The notes beneath the pieces are model-generated. The model was not told the origin of the DNA and did not search any database. It worked only from the letters and a program-made list of their open reading frames with translations. Made by a program: the position numbers and the translations under genes. From contig NZ_MUGS01000014.1 in NCBI RefSeq assembly GCF_002222055.1, forward strand, positions 58,765 through 118,039: a stretch of 59,275 nt of DNA, in the 5' to 3' direction. Positions 1 to 7,907 of this stretch are shown in pieces. Position 1 is the stretch's first letter; every line of letters begins with the position of its first letter. The stretch comes from Flavobacterium araucananum (lineage in GTDB: Bacteria > Bacteroidota > Bacteroidia > Flavobacteriales > Flavobacteriaceae).

Positions 1-83
1 CGAAATGATTCTTTTTTGTAGAAATTATAATTTAAACCAATCTTATATTTGACTTATATCAATTATATGATTTTATATTTTCG

Positions 84-749
84 TTACCATTCGATTTCCT
101 TAATGCCTTTTGACTTTAAGAAAACATTTGTTTGACTAAAATGTTTGTTACCAAACCAAAATCCTCTGTTAGCACTTAAAGGTGACGGATGTCCTGATTT
201 TAAAATCAAATGTTTCGAAGAATCAATTAGTGTTGCTTTTTTTTGAGCAAAACCTCCCCAAAGTAAAAAAACAACATTTTCGCTTTCAGCAGAAATTTGT
301 TTAATTACTGCATCGGTAAATTTTTCCCATCCTTTGCCCTGATGACTTCCGGCTTCAGATTGCCTAACGGTTAAAGTAGCATTTAGAAGAAAAACCCCCT
401 GATCTGCCCAACGTTCCATATTACCCGTTCTAGGAACCGATTTGCTTAAATCGCTTTCAATTTCCTTGAAAATATTATGAAGTGATGGTGGAAATGAAAC
501 ACCATCGTTTACAGAAAAACATAAGCCATTTGCCTGATTTGGACCATGATAAGGATCCTGACCTATTATTACAACTTTAACCTGATCAAAATGACAGTGG
601 TCAAAAGCTGAAAAAATCTGACTCCCTTTTGGATAACAAACCTTTGTTGCATATTCAGATTTTACAAAATCAATTAATTCGTCGAAATACGGTTTCTCAA
701 ATTCTGCCTTTAAAACTGGCTTCCAGGAATCATGCATTTTCACTTCCAT
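84..749 (-). CDS. ung: Uracil-DNA glycosylase, family 1
   Basis: Removes uracil from DNA as the first step of base excision repair in the cytoplasm. The 221-residue length is normal for family 1. The water-activating loop GQDPYHGP is at residues 63-70 (general base Asp65), the LLNATLTVR segment at 121-129, and the HPSP DNA-intercalation loop with catalytic His187 at 187-190. The ATG at 749 opens the reading frame; Met5 is a less likely alternative. It is divergent from mutS2 with about 130 bp between them, so the two repair genes share a promoter region. Nothing looks damaged. Confidence 0.97.
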   Translation of the reverse strand: MEVKMHDSWKPVLKAEFEKPYFDELIDFVKSEYATKVCYPKGSQIFSAFDHCHFDQVKVVIIGQDPYHGPNQANGLCFSVNDGVSFPPSLHNIFKEIESDLSKSVPRTGNMERWADQGVFLLNATLTVRQSEAGSHQGKGWEKFTDAVIKQISAESENVVFLLWGGFAQKKATLIDSSKHLILKSGHPSPLSANRGFWFGNKHFSQTNVFLKSKGIKEIEW

Positions 750-850
750 ACTTTTTTTATGCTAATCTCGGAATTTTTTTATTGAAATCATATTTAGCAC
801 CCAATAAAATTTAGACCTGAACTTTATAGAATTCAATGATTATGTTTTCG

Positions 851-858
851 TACTTTTG
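851..858 (+). promoter_or_regulatory. Candidate -7 promoter box for mutS2
   Basis: TACTTTTG matches the Bacteroidota -7 consensus TAnnTTTG and lies 24 bases before the mutS2 ATG. I see no clear TTTG -33 box at the usual spacing, so the call rests on the -7 element and its position. Confidence 0.4.
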
Positions 859-882
859 TGTGTACTTTGTTAAAGAAATTAA

Positions 883-3048
883 ATGATATCCATTACCGAA
901 AAAACATTACAAGATTTACAATTTCCAACAGTTCTCGAAACTATTTCAGCTGGCTGTAATACAGATATAGGAAAAGAAAAAGCTTTACATATAACACCTT
1001 TTAGAGACAAAGAAACTTTGATGCAGGCTTTGATGCAAACATCTGAGTATGTTTCGTCTTTTGAAAATAACAACGCAATTCCAAATCATGGATTTGACGC
1101 CATAACGCATGAAATAAAATTTCTGGCAATTGAAGACAGTTTCCTTGAAGTAGGCAGTTTTAGAAAAATAGCGACACTTTCGTCGACATCAAATTTTTTA
1201 TTGAATTTTCTTAAAAAATTCGATGACTATTATCCCAACTTAAACGCAAGAGCTTCAAGAGTAGAATATACCAAAGATATTGTTACCTTAATAGATGCTA
1301 TTGTAGATAAATATGGCGAGATAAAAGACAATGCTTCCCCGGCTTTATTGAGTATTCGCCAGAATATGAATATTGTGAGAGGCAAAGTAAATCAAAGTTT
1401 TGGAGTTGCCCTTACCCACAATAATAGTCTTGGTTACTTAGATGATATTAAAGAAAGTTTTGTTCAAAACCGTAGAGTTTTGGCAGTCTTAGCCATGTAT
1501 CGTCGTAAGGTAAAAGGTTCAATTTTAGGCACTTCAAAAACCGGAAGTATCGCTTATATCGAACCGGAAGCCACACTTCAATATTCTCGTGAATTAAGTA
1601 ATTTAGAGTATGAAGAGAAAGAAGAAATTACCAGAATTTTAAAACAATTATCGAATTCTATTCGTCCATTTTTGCCAATACTAATTGAGTATCAGGATTT
1701 TTTAAGTGATATTGATGTTGTTGCCGGAAAAGCAAAATATGCCAACAGAATAAATGGAATCCTACCCACAATTACAGAAGAAAGAAGGTTATTTTTTAGA
1801 GAAGCCTATCACCCGATTTTGTACTTGAATAACAAACAAAAAAACGAAATTACACACCCTCAGACTATTGAACTAAAGCAAGATAACCGAATCATTGTAA
1901 TTTCAGGTCCAAATGCCGGAGGAAAAACAATTTCGCTAAAAACAGTTGGCTTATTGCAATTGATGTTGCAATCCGGAATGTTAATTCCGGTTCATGAACG
2001 TAGCGAAACTTTCTTGTTTGATCGAATTTTAACAGATATCGGAGACAATCAATCTATCGAAAATCATTTAAGCACCTATAGTTATCGCTTAAAAAACATG
2101 AATTATTTCCTGAAGAAGTGCAATAAAAAAACTATGTTTTTGATTGATGAATTTGGTACGGGTTCTGATCCGGAATTAGGAGGAGCTTTGGCCGAAATTT
2201 TCCTGGAAGAATTTTATCATCGTGAAGCTTTTGGAATTATCACCACACATTATTCTAATTTGAAAATTCTGGCAAACGAATTGCCTTTTGCCACAAATGC
2301 AAATATGATGTTTGATGAAAAATCTCTTGAACCAATGTATAAATTGGCTTTAGGCCAGGCAGGAAGTTCCTTTACTTTTGAAGTTGCATTGAAAAATGGT
2401 ATTCCGTTTGGATTAATAAATCGCGCCAAAAAGAAAATTGAAGTTGGGAAAGTTCGTTTTGATAAAACTATTGCAACCTTACAAAAAGAACGTTCCAAGC
2501 TTGAAAAAACTTCTATCAATCTAAAAGAAGAAGAAACAAGAGCGCGTGAAGAAAGTAAAAAGATGGAAGGCATCAATGTAAAAATCAAGCAAAAACTGGA
2601 AAGCTATCAGGAACTATACGATAGTAACCAGAAGACAATTTATATTGGTCAAAAAATTGAGGATATCTCCGAGAAATATTTCAACAATAAAAACAAAAAA
2701 GAATTGATTGGCGAATTTTTGAAAATCATTGAAATTGAAAATTCAAAACGTAAAAAGGCAACTCCAAAAGAAACCAAAGCCATAATCGAAAAGAAAAAAG
2801 AAGTTATTGCCGAAGTAACGGTTCAGGTTGAAGAAATCCGAAAAGAGAAAAAAGAAAAGAAACTCAAACCTGTTATCGAAAAACCAAAACCAATCTTAAA
2901 AATTGGTGACAGAGTAAGAATGCTCGACGGGAGATCTGTAGGCAGTATTGATTCTATCGAAAAAAATAAAGCAACTGTAAATTACGGCATCTTTACTTCA
3001 AAAGTAAGTTTGGATGAATTGGAATTAGTTGAAGCTGCTAAGAAATAA
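883..3048 (+). CDS. MutS2-type DNA mismatch/recombination ATPase lacking Smr domain
   Basis: MutS-family ATPase of the MutS2 branch, which acts on branched DNA and in other bacteria on collided ribosomes. Walker A GPNAGGKT is at residues 342-349, followed by the LIDEFGTGSDPELGGALAEIF Walker B and signature region and the THYSNLK switch. A long charged coiled coil follows, and the protein ends with a small basic domain (PILKIGDRVRML onward). The usual C-terminal Smr nuclease domain is absent: at 721 residues it stops where Smr would begin, and there is no sign of a frameshift. I infer a Bacteroidota-type short MutS2 that lacks the nuclease, so it may bind and remodel DNA without cutting it. 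Confidence 0.9.
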   Translation: MISITEKTLQDLQFPTVLETISAGCNTDIGKEKALHITPFRDKETLMQALMQTSEYVSSFENNNAIPNHGFDAITHEIKFLAIEDSFLEVGSFRKIATLSSTSNFLLNFLKKFDDYYPNLNARASRVEYTKDIVTLIDAIVDKYGEIKDNASPALLSIRQNMNIVRGKVNQSFGVALTHNNSLGYLDDIKESFVQNRRVLAVLAMYRRKVKGSILGTSKTGSIAYIEPEATLQYSRELSNLEYEEKEEITRILKQLSNSIRPFLPILIEYQDFLSDIDVVAGKAKYANRINGILPTITEERRLFFREAYHPILYLNNKQKNEITHPQTIELKQDNRIIVISGPNAGGKTISLKTVGLLQLMLQSGMLIPVHERSETFLFDRILTDIGDNQSIENHLSTYSYRLKNMNYFLKKCNKKTMFLIDEFGTGSDPELGGALAEIFLEEFYHREAFGIITTHYSNLKILANELPFATNANMMFDEKSLEPMYKLALGQAGSSFTFEVALKNGIPFGLINRAKKKIEVGKVRFDKTIATLQKERSKLEKTSINLKEEETRAREESKKMEGINVKIKQKLESYQELYDSNQKTIYIGQKIEDISEKYFNNKNKKELIGEFLKIIEIENSKRKKATPKETKAIIEKKKEVIAEVTVQVEEIRKEKKEKKLKPVIEKPKPILKIGDRVRMLDGRSVGSIDSIEKNKATVNYGIFTSKVSLDELELVEAAKK

Positions 3049-3391
3049 GTTTTCAGTTGCAGTGGCAGTTTTCAGTTTTAAAAAAGCTTAAATTTCATTG
3101 AAAATTAAAATAAAGCGATTTTAACAAAGATTTTTAAAAAGACAATTAAGAAGATGGATATTTTATAAAAATGGCTTAAAAATAATTTATGAAAGTCGTT
3201 TTTGATTTATAAAAATTATTGATTTTACTTTTTAAATAAACAAAAGTAATAGTAGTAAAAATCTTATATTTAAATTTTATTCTTTAGTTTTGTTATTGCG
3301 AGGAACGAAGAAACCTCACTAATATGAGCAAATGCAGTATGTAAATAATAATGCTTTGTTCTTGCAATGAAAATTTAAAAAATAAATAAAA
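3049..3391. other. AT-rich intergenic region with palindromic repeat copy
   Basis: This gap of about 340 bases has no credible ORF. Its start carries short CAGTTTTCAGT-type direct repeats just after mutS2. Its right third carries the first copies of the GCGAGGAACGAAG repeat, annotated separately. The rest is A/T-rich with no other structure that I can support. Confidence 0.6.
3295..3370. repeat. REP-like palindromic repeat, left of GIY-YIG gene
   Basis: A forward copy of the repeat core ATTGCGAGGAACGAAG is at 3295-3310. A degenerate inverted copy (ATGCTTTGTTCTTGCAATGA) is near 3351-3370, ending 22 bases before the GIY-YIG start codon. Together they make an imperfect hairpin unit. Better preserved copies of the same family lie to the right of the gene. 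Confidence 0.8.
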
Positions 3392-3697
3392 ATGAAGCCA
3401 GGTTTTGTTTACATTATAACCAATAAATATCAAACTGTAGTTTACACTGGTGTAACTTCGAATCTTCCACAAAGAATTCTACAACATAAAAATAAAAAAT
3501 ATCCAAAATCATTTTCTGCTCGTTATGATGTAAACATTTTGGTTTACTACGAACAATTTCAATGGATCGGAGATGGAATAACAAGAGAAAAACAAATTAA
3601 AGCAGGCTATAGAGAAGCCAAAAACGATTTGATTCGATCAATTAATCCAACTTGGAAAGATTTATTTGAAGAAATTGAAAATATAATGATTATGTAA
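3392..3697 (+). CDS. Single-domain GIY-YIG nuclease (UPF0213-like)
   Basis: A 101-residue protein made up of a GIY-YIG nuclease domain. The VYIITN strand at residues 6-11 and the VVYTGVT strand at 16-22 stand for GIY and YIG. The conserved Arg of the LPQRILQHK helix follows, and the Glu in REKQIKAG fits the metal-binding position. Stand-alone proteins of this type are common in Bacteroidota and their role is uncertain. The gene is bracketed on both sides by palindromic GCGAGGAACGAAG repeats, an arrangement reminiscent of RAYT transposases with REP repeats. A role of the nuclease in moving the repeats is my inference only. Confidence 0.9.
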   Translation: MKPGFVYIITNKYQTVVYTGVTSNLPQRILQHKNKKYPKSFSARYDVNILVYYEQFQWIGDGITREKQIKAGYREAKNDLIRSINPTWKDLFEEIENIMIM

Positions 3698-3719
3698 CTA
3701 CTGTATAGAAATACATCGT

Positions 3720-3778
3720 GAGATTGCTTCGTTCCTCGCAAAGACATAACACACGTCATTGCGAGGAACGAAGCAATC
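3720..3778. repeat. REP-like hairpin pair, right of GIY-YIG gene
   Basis: The inverted copy GATTGCTTCGTTCCTCGCAA at 3722-3741 and the forward copy TTGCGAGGAACGAAGCAATC at 3759-3778 pair perfectly over 20 bp around a 17-base loop. The unit starts just over 20 bases after the GIY-YIG stop codon. It could fold as a transcript hairpin and act as a terminator-like barrier, but there is no T-run. Confidence 0.9.
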
Positions 3779-3804
3779 AAACTAAAATAAGCAATTTATA
3801 ATAC

Positions 3805-4248
3805 ATGAAAACACAAAGTGAAATTGCTTCGTTCCTCGCAAAGACAGCAACGAACAAAAAAATAATCCTCTTCGATGGTGTTTGTAATTTATGCAATGGT
3901 GCAATTCAGTTTATCATAAAAAAGGATAAAAATGATATTTTTAGATTTGTTGCTTTACAATCAGAATTAGGAATCGGGATTTGTAACTATATAGGTGTTG
4001 ATCAAAATAAAATTGACAGCATCATTTTGTATAATCCAGGTGTGGCCTATTATTATAAATCTTCGGCAGCTCTTGAAATTGCAAAAAACCTGAATGGATT
4101 TTATAGTTTAATTTCTATTTTTAGAATTTTCCCTGAAAAACTTCGAAATTATATTTACGATTATATTGCTAAAAATCGTTATAAATGGTACGGCAAAAAA
4201 GAAAGCTGCATGATTCCTACTCCGGAATTGAAGGCTAAGTTTCTTTAA
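3805..4248 (+). CDS. DCC-family (DUF393) thiol-disulfide oxidoreductase-like protein
   Basis: 147 residues with the family signature FDGVCNLCNG at 23-32, whose CxxC (Cys27, Cys30) resembles a thioredoxin-type redox pair, and the family's C-terminal part. Substrates are not known. The first 17 or so residues are encoded by a third copy of the palindromic repeat (3823-3845). The ATG at 3805 is the only in-frame ATG before the conserved FDGVCNLC motif, so the repeat seems to have supplied the present N-terminus. A non-ATG start nearer the domain cannot be excluded. Confidence 0.88.
   Translation: MKTQSEIASFLAKTATNKKIILFDGVCNLCNGAIQFIIKKDKNDIFRFVALQSELGIGICNYIGVDQNKIDSIILYNPGVAYYYKSSAALEIAKNLNGFYSLISIFRIFPEKLRNYIYDYIAKNRYKWYGKKESCMIPTPELKAKFL
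3820..3848. repeat. Third REP-like copy, inside the DCC-family gene
   Basis: GAAATTGCTTCGTTCCTCGC and the following AAAGACAGC repeat the sequence near 3720-3746 almost base for base. Here it is read in frame as codons 6-15 of the DUF393 gene. Confidence 0.88.
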
Positions 4249-4257
4249 ATTCTAATC

Positions 4258-4310
4258 AAAAAAATCCCAAATTTCAAATCTATTACAATTTGGAATTTGG
4301 GATTTTTAAA
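4258..4310. terminator. Bidirectional terminator between DUF393 gene and ettA
   Basis: An inverted repeat AAATCCCAAATTTCAAAT / ATTTGGAATTTGGGATTT with one mismatch and a short loop, flanked by A-runs on the left and T-runs on the right. It sits between two convergent genes and can stop transcription in both directions. Confidence 0.8.
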
Positions 4311-4328
4311 TTGAAAAATATTAGAAAA

Positions 4329-6020
4329 TTATCTGATCAACTTTCTGTATTTCAAACGTTTTGGAGTTAAATCACCACCTAAACGTTTCTTCTTATTTTC
4401 TTCGTATTCAGAGAAACCTCCTTCAAAATAGTATACTTCAGAATCTCCTTCGAAAGCAAGAATGTGTGTACAAATTCTGTCTAAGAACCATCTGTCGTGA
4501 GAAATAATTACAGCACAACCTGCAAAATTCTCTAAACCTTCTTCAAGTGCACGAAGTGTATTTACATCAAGATCATTCGTTGGCTCATCCAGTAAAAGTA
4601 CGTTTCCTTCTTCTTTTAATGTCATTGCTAAGTGCAAACGGTTACGTTCTCCACCAGACAACATTGAAACTTTTTTATTTTGCTCACCTCCACCAAAGTT
4701 GAAACGTGATAAATAAGCTCTTGAGTTCACTTGCTTACCGCCCATCATTACTAATTCCTGACCATCAGCAAAGTTTTCCCAAATAGATTTATTTGGATCA
4801 ATGTTAGAGTGTGATTGATCTACATAAGCGATTTTTACAGTATCACCAACTGAAAATTCACCACTATCAGTTTTTTGCTCTCCCATGATCATTTTGAAAA
4901 TAGTAGATTTACCAGCACCGTTTGGCCCAATAATTCCAACAATTCCTGCTTGTGGCAATGTAAAATTTAAATTATCATATAACAATTTATCTCCAAAAGC
5001 TTTGGCAACATTTTTAGCCTCGATAACATTTGTTCCTAAACGTGGACCGTTCGGGATATAGATTTCCAGATTTTCATCCAGTTGTTTTTGATCTTCGTTT
5101 AATAATTTATCGTAATTCTGTAAACGTGCTTTTTGCTTCGTTTGACGGCCTTTGGCTCCCTGACGAACCCAGTCCAACTCGCGTTCTAAAGTTTTTCTGC
5201 GTTTTGAAGCTACTTTTTCTTCTTGTGCCATTCTGGTTGATTTTTGGTCTAACCATGAAGAATAATTCCCTTTCCACGGAATACCTTCTCCCCTGTCCAG
5301 CTCTAAAATCCAACCCGCAACATTATCAAGAAAATATCTATCGTGCGTTACTGCAATAACAGTTCCTGCATATTGTGCTAAATGTTGTTCTAACCATAAA
5401 ACAGACTCAGCATCAAGGTGATTGGTAGGCTCATCCAGAAGCAATACATCAGGTTGTTGCAACAACAAACGACATAAAGCAACACGACGACGCTCACCAC
5501 CTGAAAGGTTTTTAATAGGCGTATCACCTTCTGGCGTACGCAAAGCATCCATTGCGATTTCTAGTTTGGTATCAATTTCCCAGGCACCAAGAGCATCAAT
5601 TTTATCTTGTAAAGCTGCCTGACGATCCATTAACTTATCCATTTTATCCTGATCTTCGTAATTTTCCGGAAGACCAAATAAATCATTAATTTGATTGTAT
5701 TCTTCTAAAACTGCCATAGTTTCAGCAGCTCCTTCACGAACAATTTCGATAACAGTCTTAGAATCATCAAGAATTGGTTCCTGCTCTAAGTACCCTACAG
5801 TATAACCAGGTTGAAACACAACATCTCCCTGATAGTTTTTATCAACTCCTGCAATAATCTTTAAAAGTGAAGATTTTCCTGAACCATTAAGTCCAAGAAT
5901 ACCAATTTTAGCACCGTAAAAGAAGCTTAAGTAAATATTTTTAAGCACTGGCTTGTCTGCTCCCGGATAGGTTTTGCTCAATTTTTGCATTGAGAAAATT
6001 ACTTTCTTATCGTCTGACAT
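4329..6020 (-). CDS. ettA: Energy-dependent translational throttle protein EttA (ABC-F)
   Basis: Soluble ABC-F ATPase that binds the ribosomal E site and gates translation according to energy state. Two ABC cassettes are visible: Walker A GLNGSGKS (43-50) with LSGGERRR signature (172-179) and LLLDEPTNHLD, and a second GPNGAGKS (365-372) with LSGGERNR and LLLDEPTNDLD. The charged linker between them (about 255-315) is the ABC-F hallmark. At 563 residues it is full length for EttA, and there are no membrane segments. It is a single gene ending at a shared terminator. Confidence 0.95.
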   Translation of the reverse strand: MSDDKKVIFSMQKLSKTYPGADKPVLKNIYLSFFYGAKIGILGLNGSGKSSLLKIIAGVDKNYQGDVVFQPGYTVGYLEQEPILDDSKTVIEIVREGAAETMAVLEEYNQINDLFGLPENYEDQDKMDKLMDRQAALQDKIDALGAWEIDTKLEIAMDALRTPEGDTPIKNLSGGERRRVALCRLLLQQPDVLLLDEPTNHLDAESVLWLEQHLAQYAGTVIAVTHDRYFLDNVAGWILELDRGEGIPWKGNYSSWLDQKSTRMAQEEKVASKRRKTLERELDWVRQGAKGRQTKQKARLQNYDKLLNEDQKQLDENLEIYIPNGPRLGTNVIEAKNVAKAFGDKLLYDNLNFTLPQAGIVGIIGPNGAGKSTIFKMIMGEQKTDSGEFSVGDTVKIAYVDQSHSNIDPNKSIWENFADGQELVMMGGKQVNSRAYLSRFNFGGGEQNKKVSMLSGGERNRLHLAMTLKEEGNVLLLDEPTNDLDVNTLRALEEGLENFAGCAVIISHDRWFLDRICTHILAFEGDSEVYYFEGGFSEYEENKKKRLGGDLTPKRLKYRKLIR

Positions 6021-6087
6021 TCTATTTATTTTTAATTTTAATTAATTATTTTTTATTGATTTGTATTGCAATTAACATTGAATAAGA

Positions 6088-6270
6088 TTAAACCCTGCCT
6101 TTTAAAGCATTGAAAACCCAGGCATTAGCAAAAAAACCAACTCCAACTGCTACAAATCCCCAGCCTGAAACATCACTGTATCTAAAAGCGCCAAGACCTA
6201 TAAGTAACAATCCCATAAGTACCATTATAAAAGTAGCCCATCCTAAAACGGTATTTTTATTCATTCCCAT
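6088..6270 (-). CDS. Small two-helix membrane protein
   Basis: 60 residues with two hydrophobic stretches (about 8-28 and 34-53), consistent with a two-pass inner-membrane protein with a short basic tail (LKGRV). It resembles a small family annotated in Flavobacteria as CAL67264 family membrane protein; that name is from memory and unchecked. It lies between ettA and holA on the same strand with its own upstream gap. Function unknown. Confidence 0.75.
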   Translation of the reverse strand: MGMNKNTVLGWATFIMVLMGLLLIGLGAFRYSDVSGWGFVAVGVGFFANAWVFNALKGRV

Positions 6271-6335
6271 AATTGTGTAATTATTATTTTTTAAGTAGAT
6301 TTTTTAGAGATGCAAATATCGTGAATTTTCACGGC

Positions 6336-7340
6336 TTAATTAAATATTTTGTACAGCATTTCTTTTAATAAATCTGACTGCGGTAAAGCATTGGCTCCTA
6401 CACCTTTACTTTTTAGATCGACATCGCGCAAAGCTCCTACGATCTGGCTTACTTTTCGCATTGGATAATTCTTAATCGCCAAATCATATTCTTTCAAAAA
6501 ATAAGGATTTACTCCAATTGCTGCAGCTACATTTTTAGGATTTTTATCCTTAAGTCCGTGATATTTTAATAGCTGAATAAAAAATCCAAATACCAATCCG
6601 GTTGTCATTACCAATGGATATTCTTTAGGATTATGGGCAAAATTTTCTGCTATCTTATAGGCTTTAAGCTGATTGCGTTCGCCAATTGCTTTTCTAAGTT
6701 CAAAAACATTATAATCTTTACTAAAACCAATATTTTCCTCGATATGTTGTGGTGTAATAACAGTACCTTGTGGCAAAATAATCTGTAGTTTTTCAAGTTC
6801 ATTATTAATTTTACTCAAATCGGTACCCAGAAACTCTACCAGCATGGCATTTGCCTTTGGATCAATTGTGTATTTTTTCCCTGCAAGGACACGTTTTATC
6901 CAATCGCCAACCTGATTTTCATATAACTTTTTACTTTCGTAAACAATTCCTTTTTGAGCCAATAGTTTAGTAACCTTTTTACGTTTATCAAGTGTTTTGT
7001 ACTTGTAGCAAAAAACCAAAACAGTCGATTCCATAGGATTATTTACATACGATTCCAGTTTATCAATTGTTCTGGATAAATCCTGTGCTTCTTTTACAAT
7101 AACAACTTGACGGTCAGACATCATAGGATAACGTTTGGCAGTTGAAACTATATCTTCTACAGAAACATCTCTACCATATAGTACCGTTTGATTAAATCCT
7201 TTTTCTTCTTCCGAAAGCACATTCTGCTCAATATATTCTGATAATTTATCTATGTAATAAGGTTCCTCACCCATTAAAAAATAAATAGGTTTTATATTTC
7301 CCGCTTTTATATCATTAACAATTTTTACAACTTCGTCCAT
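6336..7340 (-). CDS. holA: DNA polymerase III subunit delta
   Basis: Clamp-loader subunit that opens the sliding clamp. 334 residues, typical length. The N-terminal IKPIYFLMGEEPYYIDKL segment is the delta signature, and the middle (VVIVKEAQDLS, STVLVFCYKYKTLDKR) and C-terminal helical domain match the family layout. As is usual for delta, the P-loop is degenerate. It is divergent from the orphan HsdR-N gene at 7435, a pairing I recall as common in Bacteroidota. Confidence 0.92.
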   Translation of the reverse strand: MDEVVKIVNDIKAGNIKPIYFLMGEEPYYIDKLSEYIEQNVLSEEEKGFNQTVLYGRDVSVEDIVSTAKRYPMMSDRQVVIVKEAQDLSRTIDKLESYVNNPMESTVLVFCYKYKTLDKRKKVTKLLAQKGIVYESKKLYENQVGDWIKRVLAGKKYTIDPKANAMLVEFLGTDLSKINNELEKLQIILPQGTVITPQHIEENIGFSKDYNVFELRKAIGERNQLKAYKIAENFAHNPKEYPLVMTTGLVFGFFIQLLKYHGLKDKNPKNVAAAIGVNPYFLKEYDLAIKNYPMRKVSQIVGALRDVDLKSKGVGANALPQSDLLKEMLYKIFN

Positions 7341-7422
7341 TTATTTTAGTTTTCAGTGTTCAGTACCAGTAAGGAGTTTAAAAAAATAATTATCTAATTT
7401 TCATATTGACTAATTTTCAAAT

Positions 7423-7430
7423 TATATTTG
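7423..7430 (+). promoter_or_regulatory. -7 promoter box next to the HsdR-N start codon
   Basis: TATATTTG fits TAnnTTTG exactly and ends only four bases before the ATG at 7435. Transcription would begin at or next to the start codon, which suggests a leaderless mRNA or a start slightly downstream. Confidence 0.45.
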
Positions 7431-7434
7431 CCGC

Positions 7435-7881
7435 ATGCAGCAATTAAATTTTCCTTCTTATACTTTCCGATTCAAAAATAGCGAAAATAAAGTGTCTATT
7501 TTTGATGAAATCAGGAAAAAATTTATCATCCTCACTCCAGAGGAATGGGTTCGCCAGCATGTCGTTCATTATCTGATGGAAGAGAAAAAATACCCTAAAT
7601 CATTGATCAACGTCGAGAAAGTTTTAACAGTCAACGGATTAAGAAAAAGATACGATGTTGTTGTCTTTAATCCGGATGGTTCTATACATATATTAGTAGA
7701 ATGTAAAGCGCCAAGCGTAAAAATTTCGCAAGCAACTTTTGATCAAATTGCCCGTTATAATATGACAATGCAGGCACGGTTTTTGAATGTGACAAACGGT
7801 CTGAATCATTTTTATTGCCAAATGGATTTTGAAAACGAAAAATATCAGTTTTTAAGAAACTTACCAGATTATAACGAATAA
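7435..7881 (+). CDS. Orphan HsdR N-terminal (PD-(D/E)XK) domain protein
   Basis: 148 residues resembling only the N-terminal nuclease domain of type I restriction HsdR. The metal-binding pattern is visible as YDVVVF (Asp) followed by VECKAP (Glu-x-Lys), and a QIARYN segment fits the QxxxY motif. There is no helicase, methylase or specificity subunit nearby, so it is not part of a restriction system here. The position beside holA appears to be conserved in Bacteroidota, which suggests a housekeeping nucleic-acid role. The active residues look intact. Confidence 0.85.
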   Translation: MQQLNFPSYTFRFKNSENKVSIFDEIRKKFIILTPEEWVRQHVVHYLMEEKKYPKSLINVEKVLTVNGLRKRYDVVVFNPDGSIHILVECKAPSVKISQATFDQIARYNMTMQARFLNVTNGLNHFYCQMDFENEKYQFLRNLPDYNE

Positions 7882-7907
7882 AAAATATTAAATAAATAAA
7901 ATTACTT

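Noticed and set aside
3295..3848. CRISPR array at the spaced GCGAGGAACGAAG copies
   Set aside because: Copies alternate in orientation, are palindromic pairs and enclose a gene; no regular spacers and no cas genes.
7435..7881. Type I restriction system
   Set aside because: Only an HsdR-N-like domain is present; no HsdM, HsdS or helicase part nearby.
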